10,473 nt of DNA from Haloferacaceae archaeon (GTDB lineage Archaea > Halobacteriota > Halobacteria > Halobacteriales > Haloferacaceae): the NCBI GenBank assembly GCA_028274825.1, contig JAQCMZ010000192.1:1-10473 (forward strand). The letters are read 5' to 3'. Positions 1-7,261 of the stretch are shown in pieces (position 1 is the stretch's first letter; the number at the start of each line of letters is the position of its first letter). The position numbers and the translations under genes were made by a program. The notes under the pieces are model-generated. The model did no database searches. It was not told the origin of the DNA and saw nothing but the letters and a program-made list of their open reading frames with translations.

Positions 1-2
1 CA

Positions 3-410
3 TTTTTCGAGACGGTTGGTTATCGATACATCGACGAGAAACGACGGGCAGCGGTCGCGGCTATCAGTTACCTGAATCGAGTAGGTGCAGATGGTGGAAC
101 ACCTGGGCGAGCCGACAGCGGTGTCCGGACGCAAGCAGACGGCGGTCACCCGTCTGTCGACGCGACGGAAGCCAGCAGCGAAAGTCCCGCGAGGACGACT
201 GTGCGAGGTGAGGAACATCCCGCGGGGCAAGGGCAGAATGCAGATCTACTGTCGTTCGAAGCGTTCCGTGAGCAGCTAGATATCGGCGATGATATGACGG
301 TCCCGGTCCGGATCGAGCGGATCGAACTGGTCGGGGAAAAGCCAGTGTACGATATCGGAGTCACTGACGCCGCGCATACGTTCCTGGCGAACGGGTTTGT
401 CGTCTCGAAC
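3..410 (+). mobile_element. C-terminal part of an intein in rtcB (LAGLIDADG-type endonuclease tail plus C-splicing domain)
   Basis: The intein is a protein-level mobile element translated in frame with RtcB. Visible residues 1-24 (FFETVGYRYIDEKRRAAVAA and on) match the end of a LAGLIDADG homing-endonuclease domain. Residues of about 25-85 are a polar Gly/Ser/Asp/Thr-rich linker. Residues of about 92-136 form the C-terminal splicing domain: block F is VYDIGVTDAAHTFLA, with its conserved Asp and His, and block G is NGFVVSN followed by Cys. The cleavage point is after Asn (codon 408-410), and the +1 nucleophile is the extein Cys (codon 411-413). The penultimate residue is Ser rather than the classical His, a variation known in other inteins. 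The insertion separates the RtcB motif DIG from CG, a known RtcB intein site in archaea. The N-terminal splicing block and the LAGLIDADG motifs lie outside the window, so activity cannot be judged. Confidence 0.93.
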
Positions 411-1565
411 TGTGGCGTGCGGATGATGCGGACGAACCTCGAGTACGACGATATTCGTGGTCGTGAGGAGGAACTTGTCGATGCGCTATTCGCGAATATC
501 CCCGCCGGATTAGGCGGTGGCGGTGTCGTCCAGCCGGGAATCGACGCTGTCGACGGCGCGCTCGAACGAGGCGTCGAGTGGGCTGTCGAGAACGGCTTCG
601 GTGTCGAAGCTGATCTCCGACACTGTGAGGATGAAGGCCGGCGGGACGACGCTCGACCGGAGTATATTACACAGAAATCCAAAGATCGCGGCAAAAACCA
701 AATGGGATCACTCGGGTCAGGAAACCACTTTCTCGAGGTGCAGCGCGTGACAGACGTGTTCGACAGCTCAGTCGCCGAGACGTTCGGCCTGCGAAAAGAC
801 CAGATTGTGGTGTTGATTCACTGTGGGTCACGAGGACTCGGCCACCAGACCTGCACGGATTATCTCCGCCGGATTGAAACCGAACACGCCGACCTTCTGG
901 AAAGGCTGCCGGACAAGGAACTCGCGGCCGCACCGGCCGGGTCTCGGCTTGCAACCGAGTATTACGGTGCTATGTGTGCGGCGATCAATTTCGCGTGGGT
1001 GAACCGGCAGTTGATCATGCACCAGACCCGGGAGGTGTTTGAGAGAGTGTTCGACCGTGCGTGGCAAGATATGGAGATGGATCTCCTGTATGATGTCGCC
1101 CACAATATCGCGAAACGAGAGACACACCAGATAGACGGTGAACAACGCGAATTGTACGTCCACCGAAAGGGTGCGACTCGGGCGTTCCCCGCGGGTCGGC
1201 CAGATGTTCCCACAGCCTATCGCGATGTGGGACAACCGGTGATTATCCCGGGGAGTATGGGCGCGGGGTCGTACGTTCTGCGCGGCGGCTCCGAGTCACT
1301 GGACCAGACGTTTGGCTCGACCGCTCACGGTGCAGGGCGGCTCATGAGCCGGACTCAAGCAAAGAGTGAATACTGGGGTGGCGATGTCCAAGACGACCTT
1401 CGCGAGAGCCAGAAAGTCTACGTGAAAGCCGAAAGTGGCGCAACGATTGCTGAGGAGGCTCCCGGCGTGTACAAGGATATCGACGAAGTAGTTCGTGTCT
1501 CCGACGCACTCGGGATCGGCGATAAGGTTGCCCGAACGTTCCCCGTGTGCAATATTAAGGGCTGA
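3..1565 (+). CDS. rtcB: RtcB RNA-splicing ligase, intein-containing, 5' partial
   Basis: This gene encodes the GTP- and Mn-dependent RNA ligase that joins 2',3'-cyclic phosphate (3'-phosphate) ends to 5'-OH ends in tRNA splicing and RNA repair. The frame is open from the left edge, so the gene starts outside the window; the first in-frame ATG, at 201, lies inside the intein and is not the start. The first 136 codons are the end of an intein. The C-extein from 411 has 384 residues. Adding the roughly 97 expected upstream gives the usual RtcB length of about 480. Visible motifs are CGVRMMRTNL (411 on), GSLGSGNHFLEVQ (His codon 726-728), HCGSRGLGHQ, HNIAKRE, HRKGATRAFPAG, PGSMGAGSYVL and STAHGAGR (His codon 1326-1328). 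Counted with the missing N-extein, these fall at or within one residue of the Pyrococcus horikoshii metal ligands Cys98, His203, His234 and His329 and the guanylylated His404. The ligase body looks intact. Confidence 0.96.
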   Translation, partial: FFETVGYRYIDEKRRAAVAAISYLNRVGADGGTPGRADSGVRTQADGGHPSVDATEASSESPARTTVRGEEHPAGQGQNADLLSFEAFREQLDIGDDMTVPVRIERIELVGEKPVYDIGVTDAAHTFLANGFVVSNCGVRMMRTNLEYDDIRGREEELVDALFANIPAGLGGGGVVQPGIDAVDGALERGVEWAVENGFGVEADLRHCEDEGRRDDARPEYITQKSKDRGKNQMGSLGSGNHFLEVQRVTDVFDSSVAETFGLRKDQIVVLIHCGSRGLGHQTCTDYLRRIETEHADLLERLPDKELAAAPAGSRLATEYYGAMCAAINFAWVNRQLIMHQTREVFERVFDRAWQDMEMDLLYDVAHNIAKRETHQIDGEQRELYVHRKGATRAFPAGRPDVPTAYRDVGQPVIIPGSMGAGSYVLRGGSESLDQTFGSTAHGAGRLMSRTQAKSEYWGGDVQDDLRESQKVYVKAESGATIAEEAPGVYKDIDEVVRVSDALGIGDKVARTFPVCNIKG

Positions 1566-2010
1566 GACGCCCGTGTACAGGCGGTACAAGGTGACTGCCC
1601 TAGGGCTTGACCAGGGTGGGTTCACGACGAGATGTGATGTGAGCAGACTGCAACCCCCGGCAGAATCAGCAGGTTCAGTATCTGACACAGGCGGCCGGTT
1701 GAGAGCCACTCAGGTGTCTTTGAGTGCTCCACAGAGAGGAGACGACAGCCGGATTCCTCACAGTACCGACTCCCGCAGCACACCGAGAGTCAATTATTCT
1801 GTCGAATAGCGGCCTCTGAGTGACGGGCACTCGACACCGATGTTGGGACCGTGCGGCTCGTCGACTCAGGAACCGATTCAGGGTTTCCCTGCCTACCGAG
1901 TTACCGCTATTCAACAGGAAAATCGAGAGAGGCGACGCACAGACGGAATCGACGGGTTCTCGCGGACAACAGCGCGGAGACGAGCTTGACGCCGTGTACA
2001 GCGGGTGAGC
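1566..2010. other. 445-base non-coding stretch between rtcB and the zinc-ribbon gene
   Basis: I see no convincing gene here. The open frames that cross it are extensions of rtcB in other frames and show no recognisable protein. The rtcB and zinc-ribbon genes converge on this stretch, so it should hold their transcript ends, but there is no clear T-tract terminator. A 9-bp inverted repeat (gaatagcgg at 1804-1812, ccgctattc at 1904-1912) and a short hairpin (gagtg / cactc around 1817-1831) are the only structures I noted. Confidence 0.6.
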
Positions 2011-2382
2011 TTAGTTCCAGAATCCGCCATCGCCCGGTTCTGGAGGGCGTTTAGCGGTATCGGGACCTGACCCAGAGATTTCGACAGACTCAGATCCGGT
2101 GACCTGCTCTGGCGTGATCTCTGTCCCGTTCTCGAATCGGACGAACGAAAGATAAAACGACTTCCCGCAGCCGTCCTCGTCTGGGTCCCGGGTCGTCCCA
2201 TCGTTGCCACAGACGAACCGCACCCCGTCAATCTCATCGTTCTCGAAGGGATCGTCTGGAGAGCCGTACGTCCACCCCTCGAAGGGGTACGGAGTGACAG
2301 ACTTGTCGGCCAGGTACCCGTCTCGCTGTAGTTCCACAATCGTCTTGCAATTTGGACAGTGGTAGGTGACTGGATAGGTCAT
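2011..2382 (-). CDS. Small zinc-ribbon protein, haloarchaeal hypothetical
   Basis: This is a 123-residue acidic soluble protein of unknown function. Four cysteines suggest one zinc site: a first knuckle CPNC at residues 9-12, and a second pair at Cys58 (VCGN) and Cys72 (GCGKSF). The second pair is separated by an Asp/Glu-rich loop of 13 residues instead of the usual two to four. A conserved-looking core (DGYLADKSVTPYPFEGWTYG, residues 21-40) sits between the knuckles, and a low-complexity tail from about residue 95 ends in GFWN. There is no signal peptide and no membrane segment. The ATG at 2382 is the first in the frame. Only a weak TATA-like stretch (tttgtag on the minus strand, about 2404-2410) lies at leaderless distance upstream. 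It is divergent from the eIF2B-like gene and convergent with rtcB. The fold assignment rests on the Cys pattern; binding of nucleic acid or of a protein partner is possible but unproven. Confidence 0.82.
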   Translation of the reverse strand: MTYPVTYHCPNCKTIVELQRDGYLADKSVTPYPFEGWTYGSPDDPFENDEIDGVRFVCGNDGTTRDPDEDGCGKSFYLSFVRFENGTEITPEQVTGSESVEISGSGPDTAKRPPEPGDGGFWN

Positions 2383-2585
2383 AAATAGATTAGGATCGGC
2401 TGCTACAAACCTCCGTCGGGACGGGATTGTGACATCGAGGCGACGGGGTGCTAGCTATGGCAGTCTCAGCAACGTGAGGTCTCACAGTCAGAATCATGTC
2501 TGCAGTCTATCGAACGACGCCTGTCTGGCGTCGCTTTCCCCGGTCTCACCGGAATCACTATCGGGACACGGACTTACCGACCGAT

Positions 2586-3431
2586 ATGATCGATGAGACG
2601 GTCGCAGAGATTCAGGCGATGGAGACACACAGCTCTTCGATTGTTGTGCTGAAAGCATCGGAGGCACTGCGTGAGTTGCTCAGCCGTGAGTATGATTCGC
2701 TTGAGGGGTTCGAGCGGGACTTAGAGCACAACGCCGGCGCGTTGCGACGGTCGAATCCGTCGCATGCCTCCATGCACAGTGCACTGCGTGAAATCGAGCA
2801 AGACGTGATCGGGGAGGCGGCGACGGTCGCGGAGGCGAAAGAACTACTCGAGGCGGCGATCGAGCAGACGGTCTCGAAAGTGCGATCCGGGAAACGCGAG
2901 GCAGCCGCCCGAGCCGCCGAAACCCTCTCTGATGGTGACTCGTTCGTCACACACGATTACTCCTCGACAGTGCTCGAGGCAGTCAGACGGGCAGCCGAGA
3001 GTGGCCTCGAATTGACGGCGTGCGTGACTGAGGCTCGACCGCGGTTCCTCGGGCGGAAAGCGGTGCGTGAATTCGCCGATATCGACGGTGTGACCCCGCG
3101 ACTGTTCGTCGACAGCGGGATGGCACACGCCCTCGAGGATGCTGACCGAGTGATTCTCGGGATGACCTGTCTGGCCGACGATACGTATTACAATCGGGTT
3201 GGGACGTACCCGCTAGTGGCGACGGCAGCAGAACTAGATATCCCGGTGTCGGTGGTCGGGTCCAGTGCGAAAATCGTCGACGGATTCACCTTCAGAAACG
3301 AGATTCGAGATGCAGTCGAAGTGACTCGTGAGCCGATCGAGGGGGTGACCGTCGAGAATCCGGCATACGATGGGTCCCCGCTGGCGTTGATCGATCAAGT
3401 CATCACCGAGGAGGGGATCCAAACGGTCTGA
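2586..3431 (+). CDS. eIF2B / ribose-1,5-bisphosphate isomerase superfamily protein, probably non-catalytic
   Basis: This 281-residue protein of the eIF2B alpha/beta/delta - MtnA - ribose-1,5-bisphosphate isomerase superfamily has an N-terminal helical part (residues 1 to about 110, with ETHSSSIVVLKA and RRSNPSHASMH) and a Rossmann-like C-terminal domain. Landmarks are THDYSS (122-127), CVTEARPRFLGRKA (146-159), VDSGMAHAL (175-183), GMTCLADDTYYNRVGTY (192-208) and ENPAYDGSP (257-265). In archaeal isomerases the first landmark carries a catalytic Cys (HCxS) and the fourth a catalytic Asp (GAD). Here those positions are Asp124 and Thr194, so isomerase activity is unlikely. The first motif is closer to the regulatory eIF2B type (THxYS). 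I chose the ATG at 2586 because family similarity begins at MIDETVAEI. An in-frame ATG at 2496 would add 30 basic residues with no family likeness. It lies next to a nucleoside-deaminase-like gene but is separated from it by 278 bases. Confidence 0.88.
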   Translation: MIDETVAEIQAMETHSSSIVVLKASEALRELLSREYDSLEGFERDLEHNAGALRRSNPSHASMHSALREIEQDVIGEAATVAEAKELLEAAIEQTVSKVRSGKREAAARAAETLSDGDSFVTHDYSSTVLEAVRRAAESGLELTACVTEARPRFLGRKAVREFADIDGVTPRLFVDSGMAHALEDADRVILGMTCLADDTYYNRVGTYPLVATAAELDIPVSVVGSSAKIVDGFTFRNEIRDAVEVTREPIEGVTVENPAYDGSPLALIDQVITEEGIQTV

Positions 3432-3679
3432 GCGCAGAGTGGCTGTTCGATTGCTCGTCTCGATGGAGTTGACGGCTCACCGGCCGGGGTCGGATATCGA
3501 TCCGGCTTGGATAGTTAACCCGCAGACAATCTGGCTCGAGCGCTTCGAAGCCTCATCTCAGAGCGGCTGAACGACCTCGAACACCTCAGGATTCGGGCGG
3601 AAAGGAGGGTAATGAACACTCTCAGAGCTACATATCGGCGACCGACGCGCGTCGCGGTGAACGAGACGGAGTGTGACGG

Positions 3680-3688
3680 ATATTTGAA
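3680..3688 (+). promoter_or_regulatory. TATA box of the amidohydrolase gene
   Basis: The AT-rich element atatttgaa is centred 26 nt upstream of the ATG at 3710. This is the spacing expected when an archaeal transcript starts at or next to the start codon (leaderless). It favours 3710 over the second in-frame ATG at 3722. Confidence 0.6.
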
Positions 3689-3709
3689 AAGGCATATCGC
3701 CGAGCCGCA

Positions 3710-4753
3710 ATGTTACACTATATGGAAGAGTTCGAGGGGACAATTCTTGCTGGACAGTCACTGTCCCCGATTCGTGGTCGCGTCGTCATCGCAGACGGCG
3801 AGATCAGTGCTGTCGAGCAAGAGACGACAACCTCGACGGACATCATCCTGCCAGCGTTTGTCAACGCACACACGCATATCGGTGACACAGTCGCCAAAGA
3901 GGCAGCCGTTGGGCTGTCACTCAATGAAGCGGTCGTTCCACCGGACAGTCTGAAACACCGGCGTCTGGCCGAAGCCAGCTACGAAGAACTCGTCTCGGGG
4001 ATGCGTCGCACGATGCAGTTCATGCGACAGACTGGGACCGCACGGTTTCTGGATTTCCGAGAATCCGGGCCAGAGGGCGCTCAGGCACTGCGGGAAGCCG
4101 CTGATGGGCTGGCGGTCGAGCCGTTCATCTTCGGGAGTGGCAGGCCGGAAGTGCTCGAGAGTGCCGATGGCTACGGCGCCAGCGGCGCGAATGATGCCGA
4201 CTTCACCACACAACGGGGAGCCACACGTAAAGCCGACGTCCCGTTTGCAATTCACGCCGGCGAGCCGAACGCAACGGATATTCACCCGGCGTTAGATCTC
4301 GACCCGGATCTCCTCGTTCACATGGTCCACGCGACTGACGAGCACCTAGAACGGGTTGCACAGCAGGATGTCCCGGTCGCCGTCTGCCCTCGGGCAAATC
4401 TCACACTCAGAGTCGGTCGTGCATCGATCGCGGAGTTACTGGATCACACGACGGTTGCGCTGGGGACTGATAACGTGATGCTCAATTCGCCGTCGATGTT
4501 TCGTGAAATGGCACACACGGTCAAAAATTACGATGTTACCGCCCGTGAGGTGCTCACGATGGCGACGGTGGGAGGTGCAGAGGCGATGGGACTGAACTGT
4601 GGCGTTATCGAACCCGGTCGCCGCGCGGGATGGGTGGTGTTAGACGGCGACTCACACAATCTCACAGGGATCGAAGACCCGATACAGGCTGTCGTGCGAC
4701 GAGCAGGACCACTAGATATCAAGAATACGATTATGTCACCCGCAGAAGACTGA
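3710..4753 (+). CDS. Atz/Trz-family metal-dependent amidohydrolase (probable deaminase)
   Basis: This 347-residue amidohydrolase of the cytosine deaminase / MtaD / chlorohydrolase group has a beta-sandwich N-terminus (residues 7-48), then a TIM-barrel with the metal site HTH (His54, His56), IHAGE (His182, Glu185), MVHATDEHL (His207) and LGTDN (Asp254). A returning C-terminal strand follows (CGVIEPGRRAGWVVLDGD). These are the ligands and general acid-base residues of mononuclear-metal deaminases that remove ammonia from rings such as adenosine derivatives. At 347 residues it is shorter than typical MtaD or SsnA proteins (about 430), with a compact region between the HTH motif and His182. CPRANLTLRVG before the Asp resembles the archaeal COG0402 branch of unassigned substrate. 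It is cytoplasmic, with no signal peptide. It has its own TATA box, so it is probably not co-transcribed with the eIF2B-like gene. The family is certain; the substrate cannot be told from the sequence. Confidence 0.92.
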   Translation: MLHYMEEFEGTILAGQSLSPIRGRVVIADGEISAVEQETTTSTDIILPAFVNAHTHIGDTVAKEAAVGLSLNEAVVPPDSLKHRRLAEASYEELVSGMRRTMQFMRQTGTARFLDFRESGPEGAQALREAADGLAVEPFIFGSGRPEVLESADGYGASGANDADFTTQRGATRKADVPFAIHAGEPNATDIHPALDLDPDLLVHMVHATDEHLERVAQQDVPVAVCPRANLTLRVGRASIAELLDHTTVALGTDNVMLNSPSMFREMAHTVKNYDVTAREVLTMATVGGAEAMGLNCGVIEPGRRAGWVVLDGDSHNLTGIEDPIQAVVRRAGPLDIKNTIMSPAED

Positions 4754-5308
4754 CGTGGGAATCGCCAGTCAGAGCGGTTCGCGTCACGCTTCCAGTGTGC
4801 GGCTGCTCAGGCCGTCTTAGTAACCAGCGATTCGATATCTCACACCCGTGAACAGCCAGAAACGCGACTCACTGAATAGCCATCAACAACGGCCCGCACG
4901 CCACTCGCCATCGCTTCCGATGCTAGTGAATCTGCTGTGTTTGCGCTCAAGACATAGATTACACTTCGAACGGGCTTCGCACGCGTTCGGAGCTGAGTGA
5001 AGAAATCACATGATCAACGACTGATAGCTGGCATCGAGTGGCCGCTCCAATAGCCAGAGACTTTTCACAGGGCGTGCCTGGGAAAACCAGTTCGGCATAA
5101 GACTGGATGCACACTCCTGGGGAGTTCACTCGACGGGACAGCTCGTGGGCGAGCAGACACTCACGAAAGCGAGATGGAGAGACTCGAGACGTGAGTATTC
5201 AGTTGCTGGGGGAGTGAGAATTTGAGTACGACGTGAGCAGGATGGCAATATCGAGAGAAGTGACCAAACGAGACCTCGAGGAGAGGGGCTGGCAGACAGA
5301 GTGCCGGA

Positions 5309-5334
5309 CTCGATCCCCGTTCCGGGGAGTCGAG
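5309..5334 (+). promoter_or_regulatory. Stable hairpin just upstream of the gamma-glutamyltransferase promoter
   Basis: The left arm ctcgatccccg (5309-5319) pairs with the right arm cggggagtcgag (5323-5334) through 11 to 12 positions with one bulge, around a 3-nt loop. It ends about 20 nt before the TATA-like stretch and 50 nt before the ATG. It could be an operator-like inverted repeat or the end of an upstream transcript. No T-tract follows, so a simple terminator is less likely. Confidence 0.4.
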
Positions 5335-5353
5335 AGACTCCCCACTCACAAAG

Positions 5354-5366
5354 TGTTTAGAGTTTA
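5354..5366 (+). promoter_or_regulatory. Candidate TATA box of the gamma-glutamyltransferase gene
   Basis: The AT-rich stretch tgtttagagttta lies 18-30 nt upstream of the ATG at 5384, where a leaderless haloarchaeal transcript would need its TATA box. The match is moderate, since a G interrupts it. Confidence 0.42.
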
Positions 5367-5383
5367 GCCGCTGAGTGTTACGT

Positions 5384-7006
5384 ATGAATCCCGATCTCGA
5401 TCGGTTCAGTTCCCGACGATCGACCGTCTACTCGAATCGTGGGGTAGTGGCGACGAGCCAGCCACTCGCTTCACAGGCTGGAATCGCGACTCTCCGGGAC
5501 GGGGGAAACGCGTTCGACGCGGCAGTAGCCACCGCAGCAGCGTTGAACGTCGTCGAACCCACGTCGACAGGACTGGGTGGCGACGTGTTTGCCCTGTACA
5601 AGACGGCAGACGGCGATGTCGGAGCGATGCGGGCGAGTGGAGCCGCACCGACTGGCGCCACAATCGAGGCGGTTACTGAGGCTGTCTCGGCCGGTGAAAC
5701 GGGTCGTGACCCGGCCGACGTGCAGATGCCGTTCGTCGGGCCGCACACGGTGACAGTCCCCGGGACTGCCCGTGGATGGGAGGCGACAGCCGAGCGGTTC
5801 GGGCGAAAATCACTCGCAACACTGTTACAGCCAGCAATCCGTTATGCGACCGACGGATACCCGGTATCGGAAGTCGTCTCCTCGCAGTGGCAACACGGTG
5901 AGGACCTGTTTGAAACCGCTCACGCTCGCGAGGCATTCCTCTGTGATGGCGAGTCACCGGTGACCGGCCAGGTCGTTACGCTCCCTCGATTAGGAGAGTC
6001 ACTGCGCCAGATTGCTGAAAACGGGGCAGATACCGTCTACGAGGGTGAAATTGCCGAAGCTATCGCCGCCGAGGTCCAGCAGCAGGGCGGATTCATGACC
6101 GTCGAGGACCTCGCCGCCTTCGAAGTCGAGTGGCCAGAGCCCGTCTCGTCGACGTACAACGGCGCGGAGATTTACGAACTACCGCCACACAATCAGGGGC
6201 TGATCGCGTTGGAGGCGCTTAATATTGCAGAAAACCTGGAAGCTGGAGAATACGACTACGACTCTGCAGAACGTGTCCACTACTTTGCGGAAGCTACGAA
6301 ACTGGCGTTTCACGACGGTCATCACTATATCACCGATCCACAGTTTGAATCCCACCCGCCACTAGGGACGAAAGACTGGGCCCGGCAGCGCGCCGAGACC
6401 GTCGGTACGGCGGCTAATCACGATGTCTCCTTCGGCGTCCCCGACGCCAACGCCGAAGACGCCGATACCGTGCTGCTCACGACCGCCGACGACGAGGGGA
6501 ATGTAGTCTCGTATATCAACTCTCGGTTCGCCGGCTTCGGCTCTGGACTCGTGGCGGGCGATACCGGGATCGCTTTGCAAAATCGAGGGTCGTCGTTCTC
6601 ACTGGATTCGGCTCACCCCAACTCGATTGCCCCCGGAAAGCGGCCGTTTCACACTCTCATTCCCGGGATCGCGCGGCTGGCAGAAAACGACTGGGCTGGC
6701 TTCGGTGTCATGGGCGGGTTCATGCAGCCGCAAGGGCACGTGCAAGTGCTGTCAAACGTGATCGATTACGGAATGCCACTACAGCGCGCCCTTGACGAAC
6801 CACGATGGCGCTACCGGGAGTCTGGAGAACTCATCCTGGAGCCACACTTCGATGATGACGTGGCAGCCAGACTCGGTCGGAAGGGCCACGAGGTTCGCAC
6901 CGCCTCGGTAACTCAGTTTGGCGGCGCACAGATTGCCCGCGACGTGGACGGAGTCCTGTCGGGAGCAACAGAGCCCCGCAAAGACGGCACCGCCCAGGGG
7001 TTCTGA
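5384..7006 (+). CDS. Gamma-glutamyltransferase / acylase family protein (YwrD-like)
   Basis: This 540-residue Ntn-hydrolase of the gamma-glutamyltranspeptidase family is made as a precursor that cleaves itself into a large and a small subunit. The catalytic nucleophile is the Thr of ADTVLLTTAD (Thr362, codon 6467-6469), giving subunits of about 361 and 179 residues, the normal proportions. Other landmarks are RDGGNAFDAAVA (38-49), PTSTGLGGD (59-67), GSGLVAGDTGIALQNRG (386-402), PGKRPFHTLIPG (417-428) and GVMGGFMQPQGHVQVL (441-456). The last is the form seen in the YwrD-like branch in place of the GSPGG of classical enzymes. There is no signal peptide, so it should act in the cytoplasm. Haloarchaea use gamma-glutamylcysteine as their main thiol, so turnover of that or of other gamma-glutamyl amides is a reasonable but unproven role. 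The ATG at 5384 is preferred over the GTG at 5375 because of promoter spacing. Confidence 0.93.
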   Translation: MNPDLDRFSSRRSTVYSNRGVVATSQPLASQAGIATLRDGGNAFDAAVATAAALNVVEPTSTGLGGDVFALYKTADGDVGAMRASGAAPTGATIEAVTEAVSAGETGRDPADVQMPFVGPHTVTVPGTARGWEATAERFGRKSLATLLQPAIRYATDGYPVSEVVSSQWQHGEDLFETAHAREAFLCDGESPVTGQVVTLPRLGESLRQIAENGADTVYEGEIAEAIAAEVQQQGGFMTVEDLAAFEVEWPEPVSSTYNGAEIYELPPHNQGLIALEALNIAENLEAGEYDYDSAERVHYFAEATKLAFHDGHHYITDPQFESHPPLGTKDWARQRAETVGTAANHDVSFGVPDANAEDADTVLLTTADDEGNVVSYINSRFAGFGSGLVAGDTGIALQNRGSSFSLDSAHPNSIAPGKRPFHTLIPGIARLAENDWAGFGVMGGFMQPQGHVQVLSNVIDYGMPLQRALDEPRWRYRESGELILEPHFDDDVAARLGRKGHEVRTASVTQFGGAQIARDVDGVLSGATEPRKDGTAQGF

Positions 7007-7211
7007 CTGTACCCAACCGGAGTCAGAACACTCTCGCTACGGAGCCGAAAACTGCTGTCGTGGCACGGCCGTGTCACCGAGGTATCCGTGGGTACCATCA
7101 TCGGGTGTGCAGAGATGTCTCTGTGATAGGTTGAAAGTGTACGCCCGGGACACTAACGATCGACGTCATACCTGGCAGTGTGCCGAGTCAGCCGGGAAAC
7201 CCTCGTGCCGG

Positions 7212-7261
7212 GCGGCCGTCTGCGCGACGGCAGGCGGTCGTCTCGCGACGACGTCGGCCGC
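7212..7261 (+). other. Nested inverted repeats, candidate structured RNA or regulatory DNA
   Basis: An outer pair, gcggccg (7212-7218) with cggccgc (7255-7261), encloses two smaller hairpins: gccgtc (7215-7220) with gacggc (7226-7231), which overlaps the outer arm and so competes with it, and gtcgt (7237-7241) with acgac (7248-7252). No promoter could be assigned. Strand is shown as + only because both flanking genes are. Confidence 0.3.

Larger units (their letters stand above)
4754..5383. other. 630-base non-coding stretch before the gamma-glutamyltransferase gene
   Basis: I find no gene here on either strand. The short open frames lack recognisable protein features, and base composition drops to about 50 percent G+C in places, such as 4921-4980. 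The right end holds a strong hairpin (5309-5334) and the probable promoter of the next gene (5354-5366). The stretch between about 5150 and 5300 is purine-rich on the plus strand, with repeated gag, gaga and cgag words. I see no tRNA, no IS end and no clear terminator. Confidence 0.6.

Noticed and set aside
201..410. ATG at 201 as the start of the RtcB gene.
   Set aside because: The frame is open back to the left edge and encodes intein endonuclease sequence there, and position 201 lies in the intein linker. A protein starting here would lack the RtcB N-terminus.
1817..1912. The 9-bp inverted repeat at 1804-1812 and 1904-1912 as a mobile-element boundary.
   Set aside because: Nine base pairs at about 90-base spacing is weak, the interior encodes nothing, and no flanking direct repeat is seen.
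4900..5100. Possible tRNA or structured RNA in the gap before the gamma-glutamyltransferase gene.
   Set aside because: I looked for a T-loop, anticodon stem and CCA-side acceptor pairing and found no cloverleaf. Only short unrelated stems occur.
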